Positions 52,157-62,075 of a stretch of DNA of 64,000 nucleotides are shown in pieces. Position 1 is the stretch's first letter, and each line of letters starts with the position of its first letter. The notes under the pieces are model-generated. The model had not been told where the DNA came from, ran no database searches, and worked only from the letters and a program-made list of their open reading frames with translations. The DNA comes from Pelagerythrobacter aerophilus (GTDB lineage Bacteria; Pseudomonadota; Alphaproteobacteria; Sphingomonadales; Sphingomonadaceae), in contig NZ_QXFK01000018.1 in assembly GCF_003581645.1 (NCBI RefSeq), forward strand, positions 1 through 64,000, written 5' to 3'. The translations under genes were made by a program, and so were the position numbers.

Positions 52157-55102
52157 TCAGCGGCCGGCGGCCGCCGTTTCGGCGGGAGGCGCAGCGCGGA
52201 CCAGTTCCTGCCCCTGCGGAATGACCGCGAGGCGGAAGCCCGGCCGGGCGGCGAGGTACCGCTGGGCAAGCTGCTGCATCGCCTGCGGAGTGGTCACCGT
52301 ATAGTCGTTGAGCAGCGAGCGCACCAGTTGCACCCGGCGCGGGTCGCGGCTCGATCCTTCCAGCTGGTACATCCAAAACGTGTTGCCGGTCGAAGCGCGG
52401 TTGATCAGTTGGCGCAGCGGCTCGGTCACTCGCGCGAGCTCGTCCTCGCTTGGCGGGTTGGCGACCAGGTCGGCGGCGATCTCGTCCGCCGCGGCGAAAA
52501 ATGCCGGGACATCCTCCGGCCGGAGCTGTGCGATCGCGGTAAGCCGTCCGCCCTCCTGCAAGTCCACCGGCCAGGTGTTCATCACCTGCGGCGCATAGCT
52601 CGCGCCCGCCCGCTCGCGCATGGCGTCGATCAGGCGGTTGCTGAACAAGTTGGCGAGGATCTCGAGCTGGCGCGATTCCGGCAGGCGTTCGACGCCGCCG
52701 CCCGTCGGCCAGGCGATGACGGCCGCAGCCTGGTTGGCGTCGCCTCGGTGATGCAGCACCACCGTGTCGGCCGAAGGCGCCGGGAAGTCGGGCGTGCGCG
52801 CGGCAACCTCGGCCGGAATCGGCGTGCGCTCTGGAAGGGCGCCGAAAGTCTTGCGCAGCGCCTCCAGCGCGGCGGCACGGTCGAATTCACCGAAGATCGC
52901 CACCTCGATCGGGCCTTGCTTGAGCAGCGGTTCCCAGACCTTGCGGAACCCTTCCGGCGTTGCACCCTCGAGCATGGTGAGATCAGGGGTGGCGTAGCGC
53001 GGATCCCGATCCCGCAGATAGTATTCGAGGTCGCGGTTGAGCACCGAGCTCGGACTGGTGGAGTAGCTCTCATAGGCGAGCCGCGCGGCAGCCTTGGCAC
53101 GCAGCACGGGGTTCTCGTCCCAGCGCGGCAGCGCAAGCTTGGCGGCGAACAGATAGAGCTGGTCGGCGAGGTCCGCGTTGCGGGTCTGCGCCGAGAACGT
53201 GAAAGTCGAATCCTCCACTCCGAAATCGAAGCCGAGCTTGCGGCCCGTCGAAATCCGGTCGAGCTCTTCCTGACCCAGATCGCCGAGCCCGGATTGAACC
53301 AGTGCCGCCTCGCCCAGCGCGCGATAGACCGCATCGGCTTCGTCGAACGCCCGGTGACCGGCGCCGAAGCGCACCCGAACGGCCACGCGGCCGGGTTCGG
53401 CGTCGTTGGCCCAGAGAATGGCGGTGACGCCGTTGTCGAGTTCGATCCGCTCGATTCCGAGCAGGCCCAGCGGTCCCTCGCTGACGATCTGACCGGGCTC
53501 CCCGATCGCCGGAAGATCCGCGAACGAGATCGGCTCGCCCTCCAGCCGCGCACTCGCATCGGGCGCGACTTCCTTCACCAGCGCTGCCTTGAGCGCCGCC
53601 GCATCGGCTTCTCCGGTCGCGGGCGTAACGTAGACCGAGCGCACGACATCGCCCGAGAACAGCGTTCGGGTGTGCTCGAGAACGGCCGCGGGCGTGAACT
53701 TGTCCTTCATCCCGCGGAACACGGACAATACCGTTTCGGGTGCGGCCACGGTCTCCCGAATGTCGACCGCGTTGACGATATCGTCGGCCAGCTTCGAGCC
53801 CGCCATGACGGCGCGCTGTTCGACCATGCTGGCAAAGGCAACGTCGAACTCGGCCATCTCGCGCGCGATCTCCTCCTGCGTCGGGGGAGACGCGAGCGCG
53901 TCGGCGATCACCGCCCGCACGTCGGTCAGCGCGGCTTCCCAGTCTTCGCCGAGGGGCGCCACCGTAACGAATGTCGCATCGGTCGAGCGGCTGACATCGT
54001 CCTGCTGAACCTGAGCGTAGAGATACGAACCACCTGCCCGCGCGCGCGCCTCCAGCCGGCGATTGATCAGCGCCTGCGACAGCGAGTCGAGCAGCAACCC
54101 CTCGTTGTACACGATCGTATCGTCGACCTTCCGCCACGGACGCATGACTGCATAGGTCAGCGAGCGCGGCATGTCCGGCTCGACCAGGACGGCGGTCTTG
54201 CCGACCGGATTCTTGCCGGTCGCGCCGGGCGGCGGCACGGGGTCGCCGAAGTCGGGCGCCTCCACATGGGGGCCCTTGCCCTGCCAGTCGCCGAACCACT
54301 GTTCGACGAGTTGCGCCAGCCTCACCGGATCGATGTCGCCCGCGGCGACGATCACGGTGTTCTCCGGCCGGTACCAGCGGTCGTGGAATGCCTGCACGGC
54401 CTGCGCGGTGGCGCCCCTCAGCGTCTCCTCGGTGCCGATAGGCATGCGCTCGGCCAGCGGCTGGCCGGCGAACAAGGTCGTGCGTGTCCCTTCGACAACG
54501 CGTTCGGCCGCACCGCCACGCTCGCGCTTCTCGGCCAGCACGATCGGCACCTCGGCAGCCAGGTTCTTCTTGTTCAGCACAGGCTCGCGGATCATGCCCG
54601 AAAGCAGCTTGAAGCTCTCCTCCAGCGCCTGCGGCGTCGCGTTGGGAAGATCGAGCTTGTAGACCGTGTGCGTCGGCGTGGTTTCGGCATTGGTATCGCT
54701 GCCGAACGTCGCTCCGAGCCGCTGCCACGTCGGGATTGCCATGGCCGGGCCGAGGTACTTGCTCTCGCGGAAGCTCAGGTGCTCCATGAGGTGGGCAAAG
54801 CCGCGCTCGTCGTCCTGCTCGTGCAGCGATCCCGCGTCGATGCGGATGCGGATCGAGACTTGGCGCGGCGGGACGCCGTTCTTGCGCACGGCGTAGCGCA
54901 GGCCATTGTCCATCTCTCCGAACAGCCATTCCTTGTCACGCGGAACGTCGCTCCCGCGATAGATCCACGGCACCTCGTCGCCGGTCTGGAGCGACTCGGG
55001 TGCACCTGCGGGCAGAGCCTGCTGCGCCGTTGCGGAAGGCGACAGAAGGGCGAGGGGAAGGAGGAGCGCGAGGCGCCGGACGGCGCGCGGGAGAAGAGTC
55101 AT
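52157..55102 (-). CDS. M16-family zinc metalloprotease (pitrilysin-like)
   Basis: A 981-aa exported protease with two M16 halves. Signal peptide about 1-27 (LALLLPLALLSPSATAQ). The inverted zinc motif is H104-x-x-E107-H108 (FAHLMEH) with a distal Glu in the helix VLAEKRERGGAAERVVEG. The second half (about 500-970) is the inactive M16_C type with R/Y substrate residues. Secreted sphingomonad members degrade small peptides in the periplasm. ATG 55102. No partner protease lies nearby; it is a single-chain form. Confidence 0.93.
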   Translation of the reverse strand: MTLLPRAVRRLALLLPLALLSPSATAQQALPAGAPESLQTGDEVPWIYRGSDVPRDKEWLFGEMDNGLRYAVRKNGVPPRQVSIRIRIDAGSLHEQDDERGFAHLMEHLSFRESKYLGPAMAIPTWQRLGATFGSDTNAETTPTHTVYKLDLPNATPQALEESFKLLSGMIREPVLNKKNLAAEVPIVLAEKRERGGAAERVVEGTRTTLFAGQPLAERMPIGTEETLRGATAQAVQAFHDRWYRPENTVIVAAGDIDPVRLAQLVEQWFGDWQGKGPHVEAPDFGDPVPPPGATGKNPVGKTAVLVEPDMPRSLTYAVMRPWRKVDDTIVYNEGLLLDSLSQALINRRLEARARAGGSYLYAQVQQDDVSRSTDATFVTVAPLGEDWEAALTDVRAVIADALASPPTQEEIAREMAEFDVAFASMVEQRAVMAGSKLADDIVNAVDIRETVAAPETVLSVFRGMKDKFTPAAVLEHTRTLFSGDVVRSVYVTPATGEADAAALKAALVKEVAPDASARLEGEPISFADLPAIGEPGQIVSEGPLGLLGIERIELDNGVTAILWANDAEPGRVAVRVRFGAGHRAFDEADAVYRALGEAALVQSGLGDLGQEELDRISTGRKLGFDFGVEDSTFTFSAQTRNADLADQLYLFAAKLALPRWDENPVLRAKAAARLAYESYSTSPSSVLNRDLEYYLRDRDPRYATPDLTMLEGATPEGFRKVWEPLLKQGPIEVAIFGEFDRAAALEALRKTFGALPERTPIPAEVAARTPDFPAPSADTVVLHHRGDANQAAAVIAWPTGGGVERLPESRQLEILANLFSNRLIDAMRERAGASYAPQVMNTWPVDLQEGGRLTAIAQLRPEDVPAFFAAADEIAADLVANPPSEDELARVTEPLRQLINRASTGNTFWMYQLEGSSRDPRRVQLVRSLLNDYTVTTPQAMQQLAQRYLAARPGFRLAVIPQGQELVRAAPPAETAAAGR

Positions 55103-55190
55103 GCGCGCGGTTATAGGGAGCCGGGCGATGAAGGGATAGTGAATGCGTGCAGCCCTTGCCCGGCGGGTTCCTCGACCCTACATCGCGGGC

Positions 55191-55769
55191 ATGTTCATCG
55201 AGACCGAAACCACGCCGAACCCCGCGAGCCTGAAGTTCCTGCCCGGGCGGCAGGTCATGCCCTCCGGCACGCGCGAGTTCGCCAGCCCAGAAACGGCCGA
55301 AGCGAGCCCGCTGGCGCAGGCGATCTTCGACACCGGCGAGGTCACCAACGTGTTCTTCGGCGGCGATTTCGTGTCGGTTACTGCGGCGCCGGGCGTGGAG
55401 TGGTCCTCGCTCAAACCGCAGGTCGTCTCGATCCTGCTCGATCACTTCATCTCCGAAGCACCACTGTTTGCGGGCGGCGACGCCAGCGGCATCGCAGTGC
55501 CGGGCGAAAGCGAAATGCTGGTGGAGGAAGACCCGGAAGACGCGGACATCGTGGCGCAGATCAACGACCTGCTCGAAACGCGAGTGCGCCCTGCGGTCGC
55601 CGGCGACGGCGGTGATATCCAGTACCGCGGCTTCCGCGACGGTGTCGTCTATCTCCAGCTCCAGGGTGCCTGTTCCGGCTGCCCGAGTTCGACCGCGACG
55701 CTCAAGCACGGGATCGAGGGCCTTCTGAAGCACTACGTGCCCGAGGTCGTCGAGGTCCGCGCGGCCTGA
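55191..55769 (+). CDS. nfuA: NfuA/NifU-type Fe-S scaffold
   Basis: A 192-aa Fe-S carrier. An N-terminal Nfu_N domain (about 1-87, ETTPNPASLKFLPG) is followed by the NifU C-terminal domain with the cluster-binding pair in GACSGCPSS. Acts in Fe-S delivery to client enzymes; here close to miaB, a radical-SAM client. Start ATG 55191 (MFIETE) matches the family; the upstream ATG at 55143 adds 16 residues unlike it. Confidence 0.93.
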   Translation: MFIETETTPNPASLKFLPGRQVMPSGTREFASPETAEASPLAQAIFDTGEVTNVFFGGDFVSVTAAPGVEWSSLKPQVVSILLDHFISEAPLFAGGDASGIAVPGESEMLVEEDPEDADIVAQINDLLETRVRPAVAGDGGDIQYRGFRDGVVYLQLQGACSGCPSSTATLKHGIEGLLKHYVPEVVEVRAA

Positions 55770-55793
55770 TTTTCCAACTTCGGTGGAGTTTCG

Positions 55794-56402
55794 ATGACCA
55801 AGCAGTTTCACGACAACGTCCTGTCGGCCGACGCGCTCGACCAGCTCTTCCACGAGGCGCGCAGCTATAACGGCTGGCTCGACGAGCCGGTGTCGGACGA
55901 CCAGATTCGCGCGATCTACGAACTCATGAAGATGGGGCCAACCTCGGCCAACATGCAGCCGGCGCGGATCGTCTGGGCGAAGTCCGCCGAAGCGAAGCAG
56001 AAGCTTTCCGATCTCGCTTCGGAAGGAAACAAGAAGAAGATCGAAACCGCGCCGGTCGTCGCCATCATCGGTTACGACATCGATTTCCACGAGCATCTGC
56101 CGTGGCTCTTCCCCCACACCGACGCGAAGAGCTGGTTCGACGGGGACGAGGCCGGGCGCGAAACGGGCGCCTTCCGCAATTCCTCGCTGCAGGGGGCCTA
56201 TCTGATGCTCGCAGCGCGCGCGCTCGGGCTCGACTGCGGGCCGATGTCGGGGTTCGACAACGCGGCGGTTGACAAGGCATTCTTCGCCGACCAGCCGCGC
56301 GTGCGCAGCAACTTCATCTGCGGCATCGGCTATGGTGACGCCTCGACGATCTTCGATCGCAGTCCGCGGCCCGACTTCGACAAGTTCAACGTCATCGCCT
56401 GA
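55794..56402 (+). CDS. Nitroreductase family protein (malonic semialdehyde reductase-like)
   Basis: A 202-aa FMN-dependent NAD(P)H oxidoreductase. The RutE-type signature includes [56 protein letters not shown] and [17 protein letters not shown]. Such enzymes reduce malonic semialdehyde or other carbonyl/nitro compounds. No other rut gene is nearby, so the name RutE is not used. 24 bp after nfuA; probably co-transcribed. Confidence 0.88.
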   Translation: MTKQFHDNVLSADALDQLFHEARSYNGWLDEPVSDDQIRAIYELMKMGPTSANMQPARIVWAKSAEAKQKLSDLASEGNKKKIETAPVVAIIGYDIDFHEHLPWLFPHTDAKSWFDGDEAGRETGAFRNSSLQGAYLMLAARALGLDCGPMSGFDNAAVDKAFFADQPRVRSNFICGIGYGDASTIFDRSPRPDFDKFNVIA

Positions 56403-56519
56403 TTTCCGGCCGTCAGGCGTCCTCCGCGCTTGACGGCTCCTCCCGTCATTGCAAACCCGCAGCCTGAAGCCGTGCGGACAGGTCGCGCCCGCGGTTAAGG
56501 GAAGGGTTGAGCGCGAAAC

Positions 56520-57131
56520 ATGCGAACGCTGGCGATCGAATGCGCGACCGAGGCCTGCTCGGTCGCGCTGTTCGAGAACGAGGAACCGGTCGCGCACGAT
56601 CATCGCGTGCTCGGCCGCGGCCATGCCGAGCGGCTGGTGCCGATGATCGCCGCTCTGCCCGAACGTGGGCGCGCCGACCGCATCCTCGTCTCGCTCGGTC
56701 CCGGTAGCTTCACCGGCGTGCGCATCGGCCTCGCAACCGCACGCGCGCTCGGCTACGCTTGGCGCGCGCAGGTCGCCGGCTATCCGACGCTCGCGCTGAT
56801 CGCGGCCATGATGCAGGCCGAGCATGCCGGGGAGCCGGTCGGCGTCTGCACTACAGGCGGGCACGGCGAATGGTTCGTGCAGCCGTTCGGCCGCGAAGGA
56901 CTGCCCGAAGCCGATGTCCGCTCGCTACCGCCCGAAGAAGCCGTGCGCGCGATCGGCGCGCCGCTGGTCGGCGGAACCCAGGCCGAAGCGCTCGTGGCCC
57001 GGCGCGGAGACGGCCGCGCCCTCCCCCTCCATCCCGACGCGCGCTTCGCTCTGCAGGTCCCCGGCTCCCTCCTGTCCGCCGATCCGCGGCCGATCTACGG
57101 CCGGCCACCCGACGCGAGGCCTTCCGCATGA
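56520..57131 (+). CDS. tsaB: tRNA t6A synthesis protein TsaB
   Basis: A 203-aa ASKHA-fold partner of TsaD/TsaE for threonylcarbamoyl-A37 in tRNAs. Typical features are LAIECATEACSVAL at the N-terminus, LVSLGPGSFTGVRIGLATARAL and the hydrophobic GYPTLALIA helix. Length normal. The stop overlaps the rimI start (ATGA). Confidence 0.93.
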   Translation: MRTLAIECATEACSVALFENEEPVAHDHRVLGRGHAERLVPMIAALPERGRADRILVSLGPGSFTGVRIGLATARALGYAWRAQVAGYPTLALIAAMMQAEHAGEPVGVCTTGGHGEWFVQPFGREGLPEADVRSLPPEEAVRAIGAPLVGGTQAEALVARRGDGRALPLHPDARFALQVPGSLLSADPRPIYGRPPDARPSA

Positions 57132-57583
57132 AGGACGATCTCGACCGGATCATGGACGTCATGGACGCCGCGTTCGATCCGGCCTGGGCCGAAGCGTGGA
57201 ACCGCCGCCAGGTGTCGGATTCGCTGGCCCTGCCGCACACGCACTACCTTCTGGCCGGCCCGGACGGCGAGCCGCTCGCGGAGGAAGGTGACGCAGCCGG
57301 TTTCGCGCTGACCCGCTTCGCCCCCGGCGAAGAGGAGCTGTTGCTGATCGGCGTGCGCCCCCACTTGCGCGGCAAAGGCATCGGCCGGGCTCTGCTAGCC
57401 CGCGCCTTCACGGAAGCGCGCGGCCGCGGGGCCGAGCGCATGTTCCTGGAAATGCGCGACAATAACCCGGCCGCCTCGCTCTACCGGTCGATGGGCTTCG
57501 AGCCGATTGGCCGCCGCAAGGCGTATTATCGGTTGCCGTCGGGGCAGTTTCTCGACGCGATTACGTTCGGGCGCGATTTATAA
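57128..57583 (+). CDS. rimI: GNAT N-acetyltransferase (RimI-like)
   Basis: A 151-aa acetyltransferase. The acetyl-CoA loop is VRPHLRGKGIGRALL (about 74-90), and the C-terminal part is NPAASLYRSMGFEPIGRRKAYY, the RimI type. RimI acetylates the N-terminal alanine of ribosomal protein S18. It is coupled to tsaB as in most proteobacteria. Confidence 0.9.
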   Translation: MKDDLDRIMDVMDAAFDPAWAEAWNRRQVSDSLALPHTHYLLAGPDGEPLAEEGDAAGFALTRFAPGEEELLLIGVRPHLRGKGIGRALLARAFTEARGRGAERMFLEMRDNNPAASLYRSMGFEPIGRRKAYYRLPSGQFLDAITFGRDL

Positions 57584-57735
57584 CACGAAGGTCTAAAGCG
57601 CCCACGTTTTGATATAGGTTCGCAATTCACGAGTATTGAAATATTTATATTCCTCGTCCATGAAGTGGGCGGTGAGCAATGGCTTGCGATTCATCGAATT
57701 TACAACAATGACAAAATGTCGCCTCCGAGGTAATA
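57584..57735 (+). promoter_or_regulatory. A/T-rich mucR upstream region
   Basis: Much richer in A/T than its surroundings (for example 57634-57655). MucR/Ros proteins bind A/T-rich DNA and repress their own genes, so this is a likely autoregulatory region. Exact promoter elements are not clear. Confidence 0.45.
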
Positions 57736-58176
57736 ATGGAACAGCAAGAATTTGACATGACCGAAACGTTAATCACGTTGACGTCGGACATCGTCGCGGC
57801 CCACGTAAGCAACAACAACGTGGCTGTCGACGAAGTCCCGATGCTGATCAGTAACGTTTACGGTGCGCTTGCAGGGCTCGGTACCGATACTGCGCAAGAA
57901 GAACCAACCCCGGAACCTGCGGTTTCGCTTCGCGCGTCGGTCAAGAAAGACCACATCGTCTGCCTCGACTGCGGCAAGAAGATGAAGATGCTCAAGCGTC
58001 ACCTGATGACCGAGCACGGCATGACGGTGGACGAGTACCGCCAGCGCTGGAACCTCGGCGCCGACTATCCGATGGTCGCGCCCGATTACGCGGAAACCCG
58101 CCGTGATCTCGCCAAGAAGATCGGCCTCGGCCGCAAGCCCGGCCAGAAGCGCGGGCGCCGCAAGAAGGCCGACTGA
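57736..58176 (+). CDS. mucR: MucR/Ros-family zinc-finger regulator
   Basis: A 146-aa prokaryotic C2H2 zinc-finger protein. An N-terminal oligomerisation region (about 1-60, LTLTSDIVAAHVSNNNVAVDEVP-like) precedes the finger C76-x2-C79-x9-H89-x4-H94 (CLDCGKKMKMLKRHLMTEH). It is followed by the basic DEYRQRWNLGADYPMVAPDYAE motif and a Lys/Arg-rich tail. MucR proteins are H-NS-like silencers. ATG 57736 has GAGG upstream. A strong terminator follows. Confidence 0.95.
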   Translation: MEQQEFDMTETLITLTSDIVAAHVSNNNVAVDEVPMLISNVYGALAGLGTDTAQEEPTPEPAVSLRASVKKDHIVCLDCGKKMKMLKRHLMTEHGMTVDEYRQRWNLGADYPMVAPDYAETRRDLAKKIGLGRKPGQKRGRRKKAD

Positions 58177-58202
58177 GCGCGGCACCTCGCGCTTGAGCAG
58201 AA

Positions 58203-58240
58203 CGCCCTGCCCCGTTAAGGGTGCGGGGCGTTTCTACTTT
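58203..58240 (+). terminator. Intrinsic terminator after mucR
   Basis: Stem CGCCCTGC (58203-58210) / GCGGGGCG (58223-58230) with an internal CCC/GGG extension and a GTTAA loop, followed by TTTCTACTTTT. One stem pair is a U-G wobble. A clear Rho-independent terminator 27 nt after the mucR stop. Confidence 0.85.
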
Positions 58241-58252
58241 TAAGGTGCCCTC

Positions 58253-58684
58253 TTGTCCCAGCGGATCGATCTCGAGCAACTTTGCGCCGACCGCGGCCTG
58301 CGCATCACCGAGCAGCGGCGGGTGATCGCCCGTGTCCTGTCGGAAAGCGAAGATCATCCGGACGTCGAACAGCTTCATCATCGCGCCTCCGCGATCGATC
58401 CGAAGATTTCGATTGCCACGGTCTACCGCACCGTGCGCCTGTTCGAGGAAGCGGGCATTCTCGACCGCCACGACTTCGGCGACGGCCGCGCGCGTTACGA
58501 AGCCGCACCCGAGGCGCATCACGACCATCTGATCGACGTCGAGAGCGGCAACGTGGTCGAATTCGTCGACCCGGAGCTCGAGGCGCTGCAGAAAGTGATC
58601 GCAGAACGGCTCGGCTACCGTCTGGTCGACCACAGGATGGAACTCTACGGCGTCAGGCTCGATCGCGGCGACAAGCCCGACTGA
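58253..58684 (+). CDS. fur: Fur-family metalloregulator
   Basis: A 143-aa ferric-uptake-type repressor. DNA-binding part: LRITEQRRVIARVLSESEDHPDVEQLHHRASAIDP-KISIATVYRTVRLFEEAG. The regulatory HHDHLIDVESGNVVEFVD segment has histidines, but the C-x2-C pair found in many Fur proteins is absent, as in alphaproteobacterial Fur/Mur. It could respond to Fe2+ or Mn2+. The start is TTG 58253, with AAGGTG upstream. It overlaps the plsC start by 1 bp. Confidence 0.93.
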   Translation: MSQRIDLEQLCADRGLRITEQRRVIARVLSESEDHPDVEQLHHRASAIDPKISIATVYRTVRLFEEAGILDRHDFGDGRARYEAAPEAHHDHLIDVESGNVVEFVDPELEALQKVIAERLGYRLVDHRMELYGVRLDRGDKPD

Positions 58685-59547
58685 TGGACCCCGCGCTGCG
58701 TGAGGCCGTGGCGCGCGGGGAAAGTGCGCCGCTGTCCATCGCAGGTCATCTTCGGTTGGCCTTTCGTACTCTTGCGATCGTCCTGCTGCTCGCAGCCTTC
58801 CTGCCGCTGCACTTCCTCTATCGCCTCTTCGCCTACGGTTCGCCTTTCCCGATGTGGTTTCTCGGCCTGACCGCGCGGATTGCCGGCGCGCGTGTCGAGA
58901 AGATCGGCGTGCCGCTGCGGCGCGACGTATTCTTCATCGCCAACCACGTCTCGTGGCTCGACATCCTCTCGCTCGCGGGGGCGAGCGGCACCGCGTTCGT
59001 CGCCAAGCACGAGCTCAGCGAAGTGCCGGCGGTCGGCTGGCTGTGCCGGCTCAATCGCACGGTATTCGTCAAGCGCGAGAACCGGCTTGGCGTGGCAGAG
59101 CAGATCAACGCGCTGCGCGAGGCGCTGCAGGACAACTGGTCGGTCACGGTCTTCCCTGAAGGAACCACGACCGACGGCCAGTCGCTCCTTCCGTTCAAGA
59201 CCAGCATGCTGAGCGTGCTCGAACCGCCGCCGCCGAGCGTGCTCGTCCAGCCGGTGCTGGTCGATTACGGCCCGGTAGCCGAGGAGATCGGCTGGATCGG
59301 TGACGAAAGCGGCGTGCACAACGCGCGCCGTATCCTCGCGCGCAAGGGCAGCTTCCGCGTGCGTCTGCATTTCCTCGAGCCGTTCAGCCCCGAGGAGTTC
59401 CGCGGCCGCAAGGCGATCGGTGCACGTGCCCGCGCCGCGATCGAGGCGGCGCTGCTGACCACGCTCGGCAAGCCGCTGCGCGAATTCCGGCACGACGTCG
59501 TGCCGGTGCGCTACAACGCACCGGCCGATAGCAGACCGGACTCATGA
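58684..59547 (+). CDS. plsC: 1-acyl-sn-glycerol-3-phosphate acyltransferase
   Basis: A 287-aa inner-membrane acyltransferase for phosphatidic acid. An N-terminal helix (about 24-45, LAFRTLAIVLLLAAFLPLHF) anchors it. The catalytic NHVSWLD (H-x4-D), the FVKRENR motif and FPEGTT motif III are conserved. Start ATG overlaps the fur stop. Downstream miaB after 38 bp. Confidence 0.93.
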   Translation: MDPALREAVARGESAPLSIAGHLRLAFRTLAIVLLLAAFLPLHFLYRLFAYGSPFPMWFLGLTARIAGARVEKIGVPLRRDVFFIANHVSWLDILSLAGASGTAFVAKHELSEVPAVGWLCRLNRTVFVKRENRLGVAEQINALREALQDNWSVTVFPEGTTTDGQSLLPFKTSMLSVLEPPPPSVLVQPVLVDYGPVAEEIGWIGDESGVHNARRILARKGSFRVRLHFLEPFSPEEFRGRKAIGARARAAIEAALLTTLGKPLREFRHDVVPVRYNAPADSRPDS

Positions 59548-59585
59548 GTTTCAAACCGCGCCCGCGTCCGCTATAGGCGCGCGCC

Positions 59586-60929
59586 ATGCGACAGAGTGCC
59601 CCTCCGAAGACCTACCGGGTCAAGAGCTTCGGCTGCCAGATGAACGTCTACGACGGCGAGCGTATGGCCGAGCTACTGGCCGACAAGGGCATCGCGCCTG
59701 CCCCCGAGGGGGAGGACGCCGATCTCGTCGTGCTCAACACCTGCCATATCCGCGAGAAGGCGGCGGAGAAGGTCTATTCGGACATCGGCCGGCTGGTGAA
59801 GTCGGGCGAACAGGCTGGCAAGAAGCCGCTGATCGCCGTCGCCGGCTGCGTCGCGCAGGCCGAAGGCGAAGAGATCATGGCCCGCGCCCCCGCAGTCTCG
59901 ATGGTCGTCGGCCCGCAGGCCTATCACCGCCTGCCCGAAATGCTCGACAAGGCCGTGCGCGGCGAGCGAGCGACCGATACGGACATGCCGCCGATCGCCA
60001 AGTTCGACGCCCTGCCTCAGCGCCGCAAGAGCCCGCCGGCGGCCTTCCTCACGGTGCAGGAAGGATGCGACAAGTTCTGCACTTACTGCGTCGTGCCTTA
60101 CACCCGCGGCGCGGAAATCTCGCGTCCTTACAGCGATCTGGTGACCGAGGCGCGCAAACTGGTCGAGGCCGGCGCGCGCGAGATCACGCTGCTCGGCCAG
60201 AACGTTTCGGCCTGGTCGGGCGAGGACGATCGTGGCCGCGCGATCGGGCTGGCCGGCCTGATCCGGGACCTCGCCGATATCGATGGGCTGGCCCGCATCC
60301 GCTATACCACCAGCCACCCGGCCGACATGGATGACGCGCTGATCGCGGCCCATGGCGAGATCGACAAGCTGATGCCGTTCCTGCACCTGCCGGTGCAGTC
60401 GGGCAGCGACCGCGTCCTCAAGGCGATGAACCGCAGCCACACGGCGGAAAGCTACCTCCGCCTGCTCGAGCGTTTCCGGCAGGCACGACCGGACATCGCG
60501 CTCTCGGGCGATTTCATCGTCGGCTTCCCGGGCGAGACCGAGGCAGAGTTCGAGGATACCCTCGCGCTCGTCGACGCGGTCGGTTACGCGCAGGCGTTCA
60601 GCTTCAAGTATTCCCCCCGCCCCGGTACGCCGGCCGCAACGATGGACGGCCAGATCCCGCGCGAGGTCATGGACGAACGCCTCCAGCGCCTCCAGGCCGC
60701 GCTCAACCGCCACCAGCTCGCATTCAATCAGGCCTCGGTGGGCCGGGCCTGCGAAGTGCTGGTGGAACGGAAGGGCAAGCACGCCGGTCAGTGGCTCGGC
60801 AAGTCCCCCTGGTTGCAATCGGTCTGGTTCGAAGGTGAGACGGCGATCGGAGACCTGGTCCAGGCCGAGCTCGTCGAAGCCGGCCCCAACTCGCTTGCGG
60901 GCAAGCTGCGCGAACCGGCACTTGCCTGA
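59586..60929 (+). CDS. miaB: tRNA-2-methylthio-N6-dimethylallyladenosine synthase
   Basis: A 447-aa radical-SAM methylthiotransferase that adds the 2-methylthio group to i6A37. The N-terminal MTTase domain has three cluster cysteines (SFGCQMN, NTCHIRE, AGCVAQ). The radical-SAM centre is [16 protein letters not shown] (C-x3-C-x2-C). A TRAM domain lies near the C-terminus. Full length. A P-loop phoH follows. Confidence 0.97.
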   Translation: MRQSAPPKTYRVKSFGCQMNVYDGERMAELLADKGIAPAPEGEDADLVVLNTCHIREKAAEKVYSDIGRLVKSGEQAGKKPLIAVAGCVAQAEGEEIMARAPAVSMVVGPQAYHRLPEMLDKAVRGERATDTDMPPIAKFDALPQRRKSPPAAFLTVQEGCDKFCTYCVVPYTRGAEISRPYSDLVTEARKLVEAGAREITLLGQNVSAWSGEDDRGRAIGLAGLIRDLADIDGLARIRYTTSHPADMDDALIAAHGEIDKLMPFLHLPVQSGSDRVLKAMNRSHTAESYLRLLERFRQARPDIALSGDFIVGFPGETEAEFEDTLALVDAVGYAQAFSFKYSPRPGTPAATMDGQIPREVMDERLQRLQAALNRHQLAFNQASVGRACEVLVERKGKHAGQWLGKSPWLQSVWFEGETAIGDLVQAELVEAGPNSLAGKLREPALA

Positions 60930-61046
60930 TGCGCGCGGCGCCTCGCGCCGTTGCAGTTCGATAACAATCCACCGCCGTGTTCAGGCACCAAGCTTGCCTC
61001 CCGCGCGTTGCGTTCTAGATTCGGGCCCGCACCACGAAAGGATTGC

Positions 61047-62075
61047 ATGGGACGCAGACCGAACAGCGCCGATCCGGCCATCTCGCCGCCGCCCAGCCCG
61101 CAGCGCGAGATCAGGCGCGCCAGGGCCGAGCTGAGCTTCGACGACCAATCGCTGCTCGTCCCGCTGTTCGGCCAGTTCGACGCGAACCTCGTGCAGGTGG
61201 AGAACCGTCTCGGCGTGTTCATCTCGGCGCGCGGTGACAAGGTGTTGATCGAAGGGCCGGAAGACTCGGTCGCCCGTGCGCGCGACGTGCTCCAGGCGAT
61301 GTACGGCCGGCTCGCGCGCGGGGAAGAGCTCGATTCGGGCGCGATCGAATCGCTGATCGCGATGTCGAACGAGCCGACGCTGGAAGGGATCATCTCGGGA
61401 GAGAGCGACGGCCCGCCGGTCATGATCCGCACCCGGCGCAAGACGATCGTGCCGCGTAGTGCCGGGCAGATCCCCTATATGCGCCAGCTCGCCCGCGACG
61501 AGCTCATCTTCGCACTCGGCCCGGCGGGTACCGGCAAGACCTACCTCGCCGTCGCGCAGGCGGTGAGCCAGCTCATCACCGGCAGCGTCCAGCGCCTGAT
61601 CCTCAGCCGCCCTGCGGTCGAGGCAGGGGAGAAGATCGGCTTTCTCCCGGGAGATATGAAAGAGAAGGTCGATCCCTACCTGCGCCCGCTCTACGACGCG
61701 CTCTACGACTGCATGCCGCCCGAGCAGGTCGAGCGGCACCTGATCTCCGGCGTGATCGAGGTTGCGCCGATCGCCTTCATGCGCGGCCGGACTCTGGCCG
61801 ACGCCTTCGTAATCCTCGACGAAGCACAGAACACCACGCGCGAGCAGATGAAGATGTTCCTCACCCGCTTCGGCCAGAACAGCCGGATGGTCGTGTGCGG
61901 CGACCCGAAGCAAGTCGACATCCCCGGCGGCGATACGATGAGCGGCCTTGCCGATGCCGTAGGCCGGCTGGAAGGGCTGGAAGGCATCGCCGTCAGCCGC
62001 TTCACCTCCGCCGACGTCGTCCGTCACCCCATCGTCGGGCGGATCGTCGAGGCTTACGAGGGCAAACCTGAGTGA
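61047..62075 (+). CDS. PhoH-like ATPase
   Basis: A 342-aa PhoH-family P-loop protein. An N-terminal KH-like part (about 35-100) precedes the ATPase with Walker A GPAGTGKT and Walker B ADAFVILDEAQNTT. Of the PhoH-YbeY-CorC set conserved across bacteria, linked to RNA processing. ATG 61047 has AAAGGA upstream; the ORF extension to 60951 is rejected. The stop overlaps ybeY. Confidence 0.93.
   Translation: MGRRPNSADPAISPPPSPQREIRRARAELSFDDQSLLVPLFGQFDANLVQVENRLGVFISARGDKVLIEGPEDSVARARDVLQAMYGRLARGEELDSGAIESLIAMSNEPTLEGIISGESDGPPVMIRTRRKTIVPRSAGQIPYMRQLARDELIFALGPAGTGKTYLAVAQAVSQLITGSVQRLILSRPAVEAGEKIGFLPGDMKEKVDPYLRPLYDALYDCMPPEQVERHLISGVIEVAPIAFMRGRTLADAFVILDEAQNTTREQMKMFLTRFGQNSRMVVCGDPKQVDIPGGDTMSGLADAVGRLEGLEGIAVSRFTSADVVRHPIVGRIVEAYEGKPE

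Noticed and set aside
50401-52224. 607-codon open frame opposite DAHP synthase
   Set aside because: Antisense to a certain class II enzyme, with no motif of its own.
52097-55615. 1172-codon open frame opposite the M16 protease
   Set aside because: No domain recognised; it opposes a well-supported gene and runs over nfuA in the wrong frame.
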